DNA of 64,000 bases, from assembly GCF_016592435.1 (NCBI RefSeq), contig NZ_AP014545.1, forward strand, positions 2,550,693 through 2,614,692, written 5' to 3'. Below the pieces are notes generated by a model, which saw nothing but the letters and a program-made list of their open reading frames with translations, ran no database searches and was not told where the DNA came from. Within the stretch, counting starts at the first letter, position 1. Each line of letters opens with the position of its first letter. Shown piece by piece: positions 1 through 8,836 of this stretch. This stretch comes from Amphritea japonica ATCC BAA-1530 (GTDB lineage: Bacteria; Pseudomonadota; Gammaproteobacteria; Pseudomonadales; Balneatricaceae). Position numbers and translations under genes: made by a program.

Positions 1-265
1 TTACTTCCAGCAGGTGATAACCGAACTGAGTTTTAACCGGCCCCTGAACTTCACCTACAGGTGCAGAAAAAACGACTTTATCGAACTCTGGAACCATCTG
101 ACCAGGACCAAAACTTCCCAGATCACCACCCTGACCACCAGACGGGCAGCTGGAATACTGTTTAGCCAGATCAGCAAAATCAGCGCCGGCTTCGATTTGT
201 GACTTAAGATCAGCACACTCAATCTCTTTACTTACCAAAATATGTCGGGCCGTTGCACGTGCCAT
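1..265 (-). CDS. ppiC: Peptidyl-prolyl cis-trans isomerase, parvulin type (3' end cut by window)
   Basis: About 88 codons are visible, starting [11 protein letters not shown] and running off the window edge while still open. Small parvulins (PpiC) are about 92 residues, so only a few codons are missing. The parvulin signatures are present: the HILV start strand, the [11 protein letters not shown] loop, [10 protein letters not shown], and the FGYHLLEV end. Such proteins speed proline cis-trans isomerisation in the cytoplasm and have no signal peptide. The gene is divergent from the LysR gene that follows, with about 126 bases between them. Confidence 0.93.
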   Translation of the reverse strand, partial: MARATARHILVSKEIECADLKSQIEAGADFADLAKQYSSCPSGGQGGDLGSFGPGQMVPEFDKVVFSAPVGEVQGPVKTQFGYHLLEV

Positions 266-391
266 ATATGTAAACCTCAATCAGTTAAAATTTTCCGCTA
301 CAGGATGACCTTTTTCAAAAGTCACTGCAAGTCTATTAAAAGACTATCGACACGCAATTGACGTTATAACTTTTACTGATATGCTTAGCCC

Positions 392-1306
392 ATGGAACTC
401 GCCCGCATCAACCTCAACCTGCTCATCTCTCTGTACTACCTGTTACGCAACAGGAGTGTCACAGAAGCCGCTGCTGATCAACACATAACCCAACCCGCAA
501 TGAGCCGAAACCTCAGCCAATTGCGAAAGATATTCGATGACCCGTTAATGGTACGGGTCGGTAATAATATGCAGCTAACTCCCCATGGCGAACAGCTTTG
601 GCTAAAACTGCCAGATGCACTAAATAACCTGGAAAGTTTACTTGTACCCAATCAATTTGAAGCGGCGGGATATCAGGGTGAGTTCAACATCGCCAGTACT
701 GACTTTATCACCCATGATCTGATGCCCCCCTTACTGGCAGAACTTCAGTCAGATGCGCCGGGTATCAGGCTGCACTTTCATCTCTGGGAGCCTGGCATGA
801 TGGAAAGCCTGCGTCAGGGTCGAATGGACCTGGCCGCCTGTATTCTCGACACGGTACCCAGTGATATCTATGGAAAGCAGATCGGTAGTGACAGCTACAG
901 CTGCCTGGTAAACCAGCACCATCCGCTGGCCGGACAGGTAATGACGATGGCAGATTACATCCACGCCGATCATATAGGCATCAGTGCCGGGGGGGATAAA
1001 ATAAGAGCGGTCGATGAAGCTCTGGCACAACTAAAGCATCAACGAAAAATGCAGCTGACAGTCCCTTTTATTCATTCCGCCATGGCTATCACCAGCCGTG
1101 CCAGTTACATATTAACTTTGCCCACCAGGATAGCCACACGACTTGGCCCAAAATATGGACTGAGCATTCTAGATCTGCCGAAGCAACTGAAGATTCCCGC
1201 TAGTAACTATTACCTGATTTGGCATCAGCGCCTGCAATCTGATCCAGCCCATCGCTACCTTCGTGAACGCATGCTCGAGAGTCTGGCGATTGATACGCCC
1301 CACTGA
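392..1306 (+). CDS. LysR-family transcriptional regulator, NahR/LinR-like
   Basis: A 304-residue protein of normal LysR length. The N-terminal winged helix-turn-helix (about residues 5-65) has the pattern NLLISLYYLL, SVTEAAADQH and TQPAMSRNLSQLR. The rest is a periplasmic-binding-like effector domain. The NLN opening, the FDDPLMVR turn and the C-terminal YYLIWHQR segment resemble the NahR/LinR/NodD branch, which often responds to aromatic acids; the ligand here is unknown. It precedes a LysE-type exporter on the same strand, with about 158 bases between, so control of that exporter is possible but not shown. Confidence 0.88.
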   Translation: MELARINLNLLISLYYLLRNRSVTEAAADQHITQPAMSRNLSQLRKIFDDPLMVRVGNNMQLTPHGEQLWLKLPDALNNLESLLVPNQFEAAGYQGEFNIASTDFITHDLMPPLLAELQSDAPGIRLHFHLWEPGMMESLRQGRMDLAACILDTVPSDIYGKQIGSDSYSCLVNQHHPLAGQVMTMADYIHADHIGISAGGDKIRAVDEALAQLKHQRKMQLTVPFIHSAMAITSRASYILTLPTRIATRLGPKYGLSILDLPKQLKIPASNYYLIWHQRLQSDPAHRYLRERMLESLAIDTPH

Positions 1307-1464
1307 ATAACCATCAACTTAAGCCTTCCTGATATATGCGATAACAAAGCCTTAAGGTCATAACTGTTTGTTATGACCTATATCTATAATCAGTATTCGC
1401 CACGCCCCTTCTGGCTCACTACAATCCCCCCCATCTACTAAAGCTCTAAATTAAGAGAAAGACC

Positions 1465-2061
1465 ATGACCGAATGGCTTATTTTCGCCGGCATTATGTTA
1501 CTGGGCGCGATGCTTCCAGGCGCTAACACGGCGATTATTCTGCGGAATACACTGCAAGGCTCGCGCCGGCACGGTTTTATTACCGCGCTGGGACTCGCAA
1601 CAGCCTTAGCCATCCATGTTGTGTTATCAGTCGTCGGCCTGGCAGCACTGATTGAACGAACACCCATTCTGTATGAAGCGATTCGTTGGCTGGGCAGTGC
1701 TTACCTGATCTATCTCGGTATTGTTTATCTGGCTACCCGTTCGTCCACGGATGACAACGACATTCAGCACAGCAGTCAGAATCCATTTATCGCAGGCATG
1801 ATGGTAAGCCTGTTCAACCCCAAAATTCTGATCATGTTTGTCGCAATCTTTAGCCATATTGTGGCCGAAGTCTCCAGTATTGCTATGCAGGTACTTTATT
1901 GTATTACACCGGTAGCCATGGAGTTTGGTTGGCTCAGTATGATCATTCTACTGTTGACCCGCCCGGCAATTCAGGCATGGCTCAAACGGGCCCGTACCGC
2001 GATTGAACGTGTCATCGGTGGAGGACTGGTTTTGCTTGGAATCAAGCTGGGGCTGGGGTAA
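1465..2061 (+). CDS. LysE/RhtB-family amino-acid exporter
   Basis: A 198-residue inner-membrane protein with about six hydrophobic segments, the usual size for the RhtB/LysE family that exports homoserine, threonine, lysine or related compounds. The family N-terminal motif is visible as GAMLPGANTAIILRNTLQGS (residues about 14-33), followed by LGLATALAIH and the LGSAYLIYLG segment. A purine-rich AGAGAAAG stands just before the ATG. It is convergent with the NosR-like gene, with only about 28 bases between stop codons. The exported substrate cannot be told from the sequence. Confidence 0.85.
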   Translation: MTEWLIFAGIMLLGAMLPGANTAIILRNTLQGSRRHGFITALGLATALAIHVVLSVVGLAALIERTPILYEAIRWLGSAYLIYLGIVYLATRSSTDDNDIQHSSQNPFIAGMMVSLFNPKILIMFVAIFSHIVAEVSSIAMQVLYCITPVAMEFGWLSMIILLLTRPAIQAWLKRARTAIERVIGGGLVLLGIKLGLG

Positions 2062-2089
2062 GTCTAGACCGGCGCTTCAACAACCCCCG

Positions 2090-4204
2090 TTAAAGCTGTT
2101 GGGCAGGAATCTCACCTTGCCTCTCTCTGCTACGCTGCTTCTGCTTACTCTGAGACAGCTCTATAGCACACTGATCTTTATTATTCAGAATCACTATACA
2201 TTCCATACACTGGATACATTCATCGTAATCAACACTGCCATCCCGGTTAATGGAATCGATATCACAACGCACTTTGCAAAGCTGGCACGGGCTGCCACAT
2301 TCAGCCCTTCGATGCAGCCAGTGAAACAGACTGAATTTACCCAGCACTGCCAATCCAGCCCCAAGGGGGCAGAGGTAACGACAGAAAAACTTATGCACAA
2401 ACAACCCTATACCCAATAACAACACCGCATATAAAACAAAGGGCCAGCTGCGTACAAAAGTCAGCGTAATCGCAGTTTTAAAAGGCTCTAGCTCAGCAAG
2501 ACGCTCTGCCAGACTGACCGACCAGAATGCACTAGCCAACAACACCAGCAATAACAGATACTTCAACTTCTGTAACCGGGCATGAACGACCGGTGGAACC
2601 TTTACTTGCCTCAGTTTGAATACTTTTGCCACCTTCCCAACGATCTCCTGGAGCACACCGAAGGGGCAAAGCCAGCCGCAAAAAACACCCCGTCCCCAAA
2701 GAAACAAGGTGATAAATACATAGGTCCATAAGACAAACAGGACCGGGTCCAGCAGAAACACCTGAATATCAAATCCCTTCTTTAACTGCAGTAACAGCGT
2801 ATAGATATTCACCACTGACAGCTGTCCCTGTGCATAGAAGCCGATAAAGAACAGCGTGAAGAGCATGACTCCCCAACGGGTTCGGTGAAACAGCTGACTA
2901 TATGACGAAAACCGGTGTTGCCAGACAAACGCAGCCGTCACAATCAGCAATGCCAGTAGCAGTCCACCAATCTGTAACCAGCGATCCAGCCATAAGCGCT
3001 GCCACAATGGCACAGGCTTAACCTCTTCGATAACCTGAATATCAAAAAGATCTACTGGCAACTGATAGCTGTCATACAGCTGAGCCTGATCCCGGATCAG
3101 ATGGTTTCGTGCTAAATCCAGATTCAGACTCAGGGTCACCGGCTGGGAAGGATCAAAGCCAGATTGAGCCTTAATTCTGAAAATACCGACCTGGGCTAAT
3201 TCTGGCGCATCGCTGGGCAACATCGGTACTCGCGTATCAAAGAAGTCCAGATCCCGAATATCTACCGGCAGTCCATTTTGAGACATACCCAATCGACTGG
3301 GCACAGTACCCCGCCGGAATTCAGGCTCTAAAAAACTAAAACTGCCGGTAGAGACGACCAGCAGCGCGTGCTCTCCCGGTCTGAGTACGGTTTGAAGCCG
3401 ATCAAAGTCCTCCGCCCCTAAAAGGTTCTTACCCGTGACCGGCGTATTCAGGTAAGCATAGTAATAACGCCCGGGAGTATCAGATTCATCTAATGCCTGC
3501 TGCATTTCCGAATCGGCATAATCATCCAGCGCTATTGGTAAACCACCCGCCATTTCAGCAGAGGATAATGGCCAGTAGCGCAGTAACTCTTTATCTAATA
3601 GCTGCCGCCAGTTATAGGGCTGAAAGACATCCTCTCGTACGGTTACCGAGGGAGGTTGAGTAAAACCTTCCAGATAGCTTCGGGCAACCTTTAACGCGGA
3701 TGCCAGAACCGTGTCGTTAATCACCAAAACAGATACAGTGGCTTTCGTTACCCCATCGATATAGATCGTCGAGGAACCCTCCTGATTCTGACCGCTATGA
3801 CGACTATCGACGATGACCCGTTTATCAACCTTCACTCCCTCATACTGATTGATAAACTGAATCATGGGTCGTTCCCCCAAACCATGCATAAAAATGGGTT
3901 CGTGGTGATTCAGTACCTTCAACCCAACCAGCACACCTTCGGCATCCATACCAATCAGAAGATTAATACGTTCGCCGGAAAAACCTGGAAGATCCGTCAG
4001 ATCATTAGTTTCGAAAACATACCCCAGTAACTGATCAAGCTGATAAACCGGAGTGACATCAGAATTTTCCAACACCTGACCCACCCGGGTCAGTTTTGGG
4101 AAAATTGTACGCATTTGATCATCTGAGACCTGAGCAAAAGCTGCACCGCTTAGCTGCAACAGATAAAAAAGCGTCACCGCTCTGAAAAGTGAAAAGAATG
4201 GCAT
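2090..4204 (-). CDS. NosR/NirI-family flavo- and iron-sulfur membrane protein
   Basis: About 704 residues from the chosen start MPFFSLFRAVTLF, which gives a signal peptide; an upstream in-frame start at 4252 would add 16 residues with no such signal. Order of domains: signal peptide; periplasmic FMN-binding domain with a VTKATVSV segment where NosR carries its covalently flavinylated threonine; a periplasmic linker; several membrane helices from about residue 415; two CxxxCP motifs (CGWLCPFG, CRYLCPLG); and a C-terminal ferredoxin part with CGSPCQLCKVRC and CIQCMEC. NosR proteins feed electrons to nitrous oxide reductase. No nosZ or other nos gene lies nearby, so its partner is unknown and a different reductase is possible. 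Confidence 0.8.
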   Translation of the reverse strand: MPFFSLFRAVTLFYLLQLSGAAFAQVSDDQMRTIFPKLTRVGQVLENSDVTPVYQLDQLLGYVFETNDLTDLPGFSGERINLLIGMDAEGVLVGLKVLNHHEPIFMHGLGERPMIQFINQYEGVKVDKRVIVDSRHSGQNQEGSSTIYIDGVTKATVSVLVINDTVLASALKVARSYLEGFTQPPSVTVREDVFQPYNWRQLLDKELLRYWPLSSAEMAGGLPIALDDYADSEMQQALDESDTPGRYYYAYLNTPVTGKNLLGAEDFDRLQTVLRPGEHALLVVSTGSFSFLEPEFRRGTVPSRLGMSQNGLPVDIRDLDFFDTRVPMLPSDAPELAQVGIFRIKAQSGFDPSQPVTLSLNLDLARNHLIRDQAQLYDSYQLPVDLFDIQVIEEVKPVPLWQRLWLDRWLQIGGLLLALLIVTAAFVWQHRFSSYSQLFHRTRWGVMLFTLFFIGFYAQGQLSVVNIYTLLLQLKKGFDIQVFLLDPVLFVLWTYVFITLFLWGRGVFCGWLCPFGVLQEIVGKVAKVFKLRQVKVPPVVHARLQKLKYLLLLVLLASAFWSVSLAERLAELEPFKTAITLTFVRSWPFVLYAVLLLGIGLFVHKFFCRYLCPLGAGLAVLGKFSLFHWLHRRAECGSPCQLCKVRCDIDSINRDGSVDYDECIQCMECIVILNNKDQCAIELSQSKQKQRSRERQGEIPAQQL

Positions 4205-4294
4205 CGACAAACTCCATGGACCGACCCTAAATGATCCAAAAAGTCTGCACAATCAACCATAGTACTTTGTAGCCGTATAGCCGCTACTTTAGCG

Positions 4295-5206
4295 TCAAAT
4301 TACGTCGAGAATCCGCTGCCTGATCCAGCGGCACATGGGATCACGGTGATAGCGTTCATGCCAGTACAGATAGAAATTTATCGCCGGGGTATGCAGCTCT
4401 TCAGGCACCGCCTTTAAGACAATGTTACGCCCATGAGCTACTTTTTGAGCGACTATCTCTGGCAGCACAAACAAAAGATCAGTATGTTCGCAAAAGTCTG
4501 CCACCGTCATAAAATTAGAAAGGCGAAGTGCCAGGTGTCGTTTTTTTCCTAAGGCGGCCAAACGATCATCTACAACACCAGGCCCCCGGCCGGTAATAGA
4601 GACCAGCCCATGGCTGGCTTTCAGATAATCTTCCAGCATCAGGTCCGAATCAGCTAAAGGGTGATCAGCAGACATCACACAAACAGAGGTTGTTTGGCCC
4701 ACCAGCAACCGGCGGTACTGATCTTCTGTTGTTTTAGGCGACATTCCCGTCACACAAAAATGCACATCACCCTGCTCCAACAATTCAAAATGATCTCTGG
4801 GCTCAGTTCGTACCTCTAACCGCATCCAGGGAGCTTCACGGCGGAGCACTTGAATCAAAGGAGAGACAAAACAGGCCACTTCTAAATCAAGACCATAAAC
4901 CCGCACGACATCTTTCGCTTCACTCGGAATAAACTCAGGCTCTGCAATCAACTCTGTCAGGCCTGCTAACAACTGCTGCAACCGAGGCAATAATTCTTCA
5001 GCTCGGGCGCTCAGGTCAAAGCCCGAAGTTGTACGTACCAGCAATGGATCATCAAAGGTTGCCCTGAGTCGCTGTAAAGCTCTACTGACCGCAGGCTGGC
5101 TCATATGCAAGCGTTCAGCAGCCCGGGTTACATGCCGGGACTCCAGCAATTGCAACAAGACGACCAGCAGATTAAGGTCAACTGACCGTAAATTCACTTC
5201 ACGCAT
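4295..5206 (-). CDS. LysR-family transcriptional regulator
   Basis: From the preferred start MREVNLRSVDLNL (a start 12 bases upstream is also open) it is about 303 residues. The helix-turn-helix shows NLLVVLLQLL, HVTRAAERLHM and SQPAVSRALQRLR, followed by FDDPLLVRTTSGF. The effector domain is the usual LysR type with a FYLYWHERYHRDP end typical of the NahR/LinR branch. It is divergent from the flavodoxin-fold reductase at 5313, and a palindrome with T-N11-A form lies between them. Control of that divergent reductase, perhaps in response to quinones or aromatic compounds, is the natural guess. Confidence 0.88.
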   Translation of the reverse strand: MREVNLRSVDLNLLVVLLQLLESRHVTRAAERLHMSQPAVSRALQRLRATFDDPLLVRTTSGFDLSARAEELLPRLQQLLAGLTELIAEPEFIPSEAKDVVRVYGLDLEVACFVSPLIQVLRREAPWMRLEVRTEPRDHFELLEQGDVHFCVTGMSPKTTEDQYRRLLVGQTTSVCVMSADHPLADSDLMLEDYLKASHGLVSITGRGPGVVDDRLAALGKKRHLALRLSNFMTVADFCEHTDLLFVLPEIVAQKVAHGRNIVLKAVPEELHTPAINFYLYWHERYHRDPMCRWIRQRILDVI

Positions 5207-5222
5207 AATGATAATCACTTTT

Positions 5223-5237
5223 ATTCATTTTATGAAT
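5223..5237. promoter_or_regulatory. Candidate LysR operator between divergent genes
   Basis: ATTCAT-TTT-ATGAAT is a perfect inverted repeat of 6-base arms around three bases. It lies 16 bases from the LysR start and about 75 bases upstream of the reductase start. Its form fits the T-N11-A LysR box. No binding evidence can be seen. Confidence 0.45.
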
Positions 5238-5312
5238 TCAGTATGCCTCAGTATAGTCATTTCATCCAGCCCGGCCGGCTCCGTATACATCAGATGCAAA
5301 AGTGAGAAGACA

Positions 5313-5888
5313 ATGACAACACAAGTAAAAGTAGCAATTGCCTACCATAGCGGATACGGCCACACTGAAGTACTGGCAAACGCTGTTGCAACCGGTGTCG
5401 AAAATGCAGGCGCCGTTGCACAAACTATCTCTGTAGCAGACTTAGACAATCTGAACTGGGATGCACTGGCAGACGCCGACGCGATTATATTCGGCTCACC
5501 CACTTATATGGGAAGTGTCAGCGGCCCGTTTAAGACATTTATGGATGCCAGCTCCAAAATCTGGATGGAACAAGGCTGGAAAGATAAACTGGCCGCTGGC
5601 TTTACAAACTCAGCCAGCCAGAGTGGTGACAAACTCAACACCCTGATTCAGCTATCCATTTATGCTGCGCAACAAGGCATGAACTGGGTCAGCCTGGGCC
5701 TGCTGCCCGGTAATAACAGCAGCCAGGGTAGCCCTACAGATCTGAATCGTATCGGTAGTTACCTGGGAGCAATGGCCCAAAGTAATGCCGATGAGGGTGC
5801 GGAAGTAACCCCTCCTCAAGCCGATCGGGATACTGCCCAGGCGCTGGGCGCCAGGGTGGCAGCAGCAGCGCTGCGATGGAAACAATAA
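5313..5888 (+). CDS. Flavodoxin-fold NAD(P)H:quinone oxidoreductase, WrbA-like
   Basis: A 191-residue cytoplasmic protein. The start MTTQVKVAIAYHSGYGHT is chosen because GAGAAG stands just before it and the FMN phosphate-binding loop (YHSGYGHTEVLA) then sits at the usual place near the N-terminus. GSPTYMGSVSGPFKTF is the second flavin loop of WrbA-type flavodoxins, and the GLLPGNNS segment follows. WrbA-type enzymes make two-electron reductions of quinones. The gene is divergent from a LysR regulator and is followed by a hairpin, so it is probably a single-gene unit. Upstream in-frame codons from 5208 are likely untranslated. Confidence 0.88.
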   Translation: MTTQVKVAIAYHSGYGHTEVLANAVATGVENAGAVAQTISVADLDNLNWDALADADAIIFGSPTYMGSVSGPFKTFMDASSKIWMEQGWKDKLAAGFTNSASQSGDKLNTLIQLSIYAAQQGMNWVSLGLLPGNNSSQGSPTDLNRIGSYLGAMAQSNADEGAEVTPPQADRDTAQALGARVAAAALRWKQ

Positions 5889-5908
5889 GCTCAGTAAAAT
5901 TAACCAGA

Positions 5909-5938
5909 TGCTAATAAGAACTATATCTTATTAGCATT
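5909..5938 (+). terminator. Hairpin after the WrbA-like gene
   Basis: ATGCTAATAAGA and TCTTATTAGCAT form a 12-base-pair stem around ACTATA, 20 bases after the reductase stop. The T run that follows is short (TTGTCAT), so termination is likely but may be leaky. Confidence 0.55.
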
Positions 5939-5984
5939 GTCATAAAATAACTTAACAAATCAGCTTGTTATACCCGGATTCGTT

Positions 5985-6551
5985 ATGACGACACCTGTTA
6001 AAAACAACCTTCATACCTATGGTATGGGTTCAATAATCATCCACTGGAGCATGGCTCTGATTATCATCGGGATGTATCCATTGGGACTCTATATCGATAC
6101 GCTGGATTACTACGATCCCGCCTATCGCACGATTCCCCAGTGGCATAAAAGTATCGGTCTGATTTTAATGAGCCTGCTTATCCTGCGGATGCTCTGGAGA
6201 GTCATTAATGTTCAGCCGCTGCCTATGCCGCAACCCAGGTTGCTTCAAACGATCACTAAACTGGCTCATTCCGGGCTTTACCTGTTATTACTGATAGCTC
6301 TGATTTCAGGTTATATGATTTCAACAGCTGACGGCAGACCTATCGCCCTGTTCAATTTGTTTGAAGTACCGGCACTCCCTGCCGTGACAGAGAACCAGGA
6401 AGATATCGCCGGTGAGATCCATTACTGGAGCACCACAACACTCATTACCCTTGCAGGCCTGCACGCACTCGCAGCGCTAAAGCATCACTATATAAACAAA
6501 GACAACACCCTTAAACGCATGCTGGGCATGCATCAGGAGACTAACTCATGA
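5985..6551 (+). CDS. Cytochrome b561-family membrane protein
   Basis: A 188-residue protein with four hydrophobic segments. Haem-ligand histidines can be placed at IIHWSMALIIIG (helix 1), QWHKSIGLIL (helix 2), LAHSGLYLLLL (helix 3) and LAGLHALAALKHHY (helix 4). This fits the bacterial diheme b561 family, which moves electrons between quinol and periplasmic partners. Its stop overlaps the start of the YceI gene by four bases (ATGA). Pairing of b561 with YceI is common in proteobacteria, where YceI is thought to carry an isoprenoid quinone. Confidence 0.9.
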   Translation: MTTPVKNNLHTYGMGSIIIHWSMALIIIGMYPLGLYIDTLDYYDPAYRTIPQWHKSIGLILMSLLILRMLWRVINVQPLPMPQPRLLQTITKLAHSGLYLLLLIALISGYMISTADGRPIALFNLFEVPALPAVTENQEDIAGEIHYWSTTTLITLAGLHALAALKHHYINKDNTLKRMLGMHQETNS

Positions 6552-7135
6552 ACATGAAGACATTGATTTCCAGCGCCATTTTGATGGGAACTATGGCAGG
6601 AACTCTTGCTACTACAGCTCAGGCTGCAGACTACACAATCGACACCAAAGGCGCCCATGCTTCAATCAACTTTCGGGTAAGCCATCTGGGCTATAGCTGG
6701 CTGGAGGGACGCTTCAATGAGTTCGGTGGACAATTCAGCTATGACGAAGCTAACCCTTCCGCGGCTAATGTCAGCGTAGAGATCAACACCGCCAGCGTCG
6801 ACTCTAATCATGCAGAACGGGACAAGCACATACGCAGCGAAGATTTTCTTGATGTTAAAACCTACCCAAAAGCTAACTTTAAGAGCACTAGCTTTACAGC
6901 CAACGCCGATGGCACTGCAGTATTGAACGGTGACCTGACACTACATGGCGTGACTAAAGCTGTTGTTTTACTGGTTTCTAAGATTGGTGAAGGCCAGGAT
7001 CCCTGGGGCGGCTACCGCGCAGGTTTTACCGGAACGACAGAATTCAAAATGAAGGACTTCGGTATTACTAAAAACCTGGGACCTGCATCTGAAACTGTTT
7101 ATATGGAACTGCATGTCGAAGGTATCCGTCAGTAA
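6548..7135 (+). CDS. YceI-family periplasmic lipid/isoprenoid-binding protein
   Basis: A 195-residue protein with a cleavable signal peptide ending near residue 26 (TTAQAADYTID). The mature part is the YceI lipocalin-like barrel: GAHASINFRVSHLGYSW, the SVDSNHAERDKHIRSEDFLD segment and LTLHGVTKAV are family hallmarks. YceI proteins bind polyisoprenoids such as ubiquinone. The start overlaps the b561 gene, which suggests translational coupling. A strong hairpin follows the stop. The chemical role of the pair is not settled. Confidence 0.92.
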   Translation: MNMKTLISSAILMGTMAGTLATTAQAADYTIDTKGAHASINFRVSHLGYSWLEGRFNEFGGQFSYDEANPSAANVSVEINTASVDSNHAERDKHIRSEDFLDVKTYPKANFKSTSFTANADGTAVLNGDLTLHGVTKAVVLLVSKIGEGQDPWGGYRAGFTGTTEFKMKDFGITKNLGPASETVYMELHVEGIRQ

Positions 7136-7156
7136 TCAGCAAATTACCGTCACAAG

Positions 7157-7190
7157 AACGCGCTACCACAGAGTGGTTAGCGCGTTTTAT
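7157..7190 (+). terminator. Terminator after b561-yceI
   Basis: AACGCGCTA-CCAC pairs with GTGG-T-TAGCGCGTT around AGA, followed by TTATACTTTA. It lies 21 bases past the yceI stop and before the convergent thioesterase gene, so it probably ends the b561-yceI transcript. Confidence 0.7.
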
Positions 7191-7193
7191 ACT

Positions 7194-7586
7194 TTACTCA
7201 TTGTCCCTCACAATCGGCGTTGGCCTGCCCTGATCGTCAATCGCAACAAAGGTAAAATTCCCTTCCGTAACTTTTTCAATCACTTCGCTATGGTGACGTT
7301 GCACCCAGGTTTCGACATGCACCACCAATGATGTCTTGCCATATCTGGCAACACTGCAGTAACAACTAACGTCATCACCAATATAGACCGGCTTAAGAAA
7401 AGTCATCGCATCCACAGCAATCGTTACAACCCGACACTTTACTTTCCGTGAGGCATATCCCCCACTGGCAATATCCATCTGTGCCATTATCCAGCCCCCA
7501 AAGATATCACCATCAGGATTTGAATCACCTGGCATCGCAATGGTTCTCAGTGAGGGGCGCTCAGCTGGCACTTTAGACATAGTCAT
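7194..7586 (-). CDS. yciA: Acyl-CoA thioesterase, YciA-like hot-dog fold
   Basis: A 130-residue cytoplasmic hot-dog protein. PNGDIFGGWIM-type residues are seen as NPDGDIFGGWIMAQMD near residues 22-37, which holds the catalytic aspartate region of YciA, and AVDAMTFLKPVYIGDDV follows. YciA hydrolyses acyl-CoA esters to free acids. It lies 30 bases downstream of the LOG-family gene on the same strand, so the two are probably co-transcribed. Length matches E. coli YciA (132). Confidence 0.88.
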   Translation of the reverse strand: MTMSKVPAERPSLRTIAMPGDSNPDGDIFGGWIMAQMDIASGGYASRKVKCRVVTIAVDAMTFLKPVYIGDDVSCYCSVARYGKTSLVVHVETWVQRHHSEVIEKVTEGNFTFVAIDDQGRPTPIVRDNE

Positions 7587-7616
7587 TCCTCTTCGTTTAC
7601 ATCAATTACAGCTAAT

Positions 7617-8165
7617 TTAATCAGGAACAACCCTGGTCAGCTTATTCAACAGCCCTTCAGGCTGATTATCAACGAGTAAAAAATCCCGATACTCATCCCG
7701 GATAAACTCTTCGTCAGCTGCATGGGAAATAAACGCCAGTAAATGATCGTAATAACCCTCAATATTTAACAGCCCGAACGCCTTATGATGTATACCAATT
7801 TGGCGCCAGGCCCAGACTTCAAAAAGCTCTTCCAGCGTACCGGTTCCCCCTGGCAGGGCTATGAACGCATCTGCCAGCTCCATCATTACTGCCTTACGCT
7901 GGTGCATATCCTCCACCACATGCAGATCGCTAAGACCTATATGAGCCTGTTCACGTTCAACCAACACTTTAGGCATAACCCCGCAAACCCGACCACCTGC
8001 GTCTAACACAGCATCTGCAACACAGCCCATCAGACCTACGCTTGAACCACCATAAACCAATTCGATATTCTGCCGAGCCATCTGTTCACCCAACCGGCTC
8101 GCTTCATGCTTATAAGAACCGCCCGTCCGTCCGGAGGAGGCTCCACAATATACGGCTATTTTCAT
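7617..8165 (-). CDS. LOG-family nucleotide phosphoribohydrolase (TIGR00730 type)
   Basis: A 182-residue protein of the LOG / lysine-decarboxylase-like family. The signature PGGTGTLEELFEVWAW is present (about residues 104-119), along with YGGSSVGLMG and the VYCGASSGR start. Family members remove ribose 5-phosphate from cytokinin monophosphates and from related nucleotides such as AMP; the old label lysine decarboxylase is misleading. It is first in a likely two-gene unit with the YciA-like thioesterase. Confidence 0.9.
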   Translation of the reverse strand: MKIAVYCGASSGRTGGSYKHEASRLGEQMARQNIELVYGGSSVGLMGCVADAVLDAGGRVCGVMPKVLVEREQAHIGLSDLHVVEDMHQRKAVMMELADAFIALPGGTGTLEELFEVWAWRQIGIHHKAFGLLNIEGYYDHLLAFISHAADEEFIRDEYRDFLLVDNQPEGLLNKLTRVVPD

Positions 8166-8256
8166 AGTATTTTTTCAGTTGAGTTGGCTATTGTTACTAA
8201 TATTCAACAACAGCAGGCGGCAAGATGAAAGAGAAAAGAGTAGCGTAGAAGAAATA

Positions 8257-8283
8257 ACCACCGATGATAATTTCATCGGTGGT
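8257..8283 (-). terminator. Hairpin after the minus-strand cold-shock gene
   Basis: ACCACCGATGA and TCATCGGTGGT form a perfect 11-base-pair stem, starting 8 bases past the cold-shock stop. On the minus strand it is followed by TATTTCTTC, a moderate T-rich tail. Confidence 0.65.
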
Positions 8284-8290
8284 CAGAGGT

Positions 8291-8506
8291 TTAAGCAGTA
8301 ACTGTCACATTATCAGCCTGAAGGCCTTTCTCGCCCTGAGTGACCTCAAACGAGACCTGCTGGCCTTCCACCAAAGAGCGGCGACCCGTTCCATTAATGG
8401 CGCGAAAATGAACAAACACATCAGCGCCGTCCTCACGTTCGATAAAGCCATAGCCTTTCTCATCGTTAAACCACTTAACGACGCCGGAAATAAGTTGATC
8501 AGACAT
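8291..8506 (-). CDS. Cold-shock domain protein, CspA family
   Basis: A 71-residue single cold-shock domain. RNP1 (KGYGFIER) and RNP2 (VFVHF) motifs are intact, and the start is [12 protein letters not shown]. These proteins bind single-stranded RNA and act as RNA chaperones. GGGGAAAC lies before the ATG. A second cold-shock gene occurs at 9980; the two share most core residues but differ at the ends, so they look like paralogues rather than a recent copy. Confidence 0.95.
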   Translation of the reverse strand: MSDQLISGVVKWFNDEKGYGFIEREDGADVFVHFRAINGTGRRSLVEGQQVSFEVTQGEKGLQADNVTVTA

Positions 8507-8836
8507 AGTTTCCCCATTTGTTTTATTATAAATACACTAACCGCTGCTATTACCAGCCATACGATCTTTTCAGTGATATAGCACAGCATCAGCTGAATCA
8601 ACCTGCCTGTCTCTATACCCGTAAAAACTTTTTACTGTGTAATCCTGCCTTTTTCAAGCAAATACCCATGTTTTTTATAAGGTTTGGTATCAGATCAACA
8701 GAGAATGTACTTTCTTATGCTTTAAAGAGCCTCAGCAATCCCATTTTTAAGACTAAAACAGCGGATCAATATGGAGCTAAGTCGCATAGTTCGTTATAGT
8801 TCGCAACCAGAATGGGACTGAAGCAAGGTATATAAC

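Noticed and set aside
2003-2419. 138-codon plus-strand frame
   Set aside because: It overlaps the LysE gene end and is antisense to the well-supported NosR-like gene.
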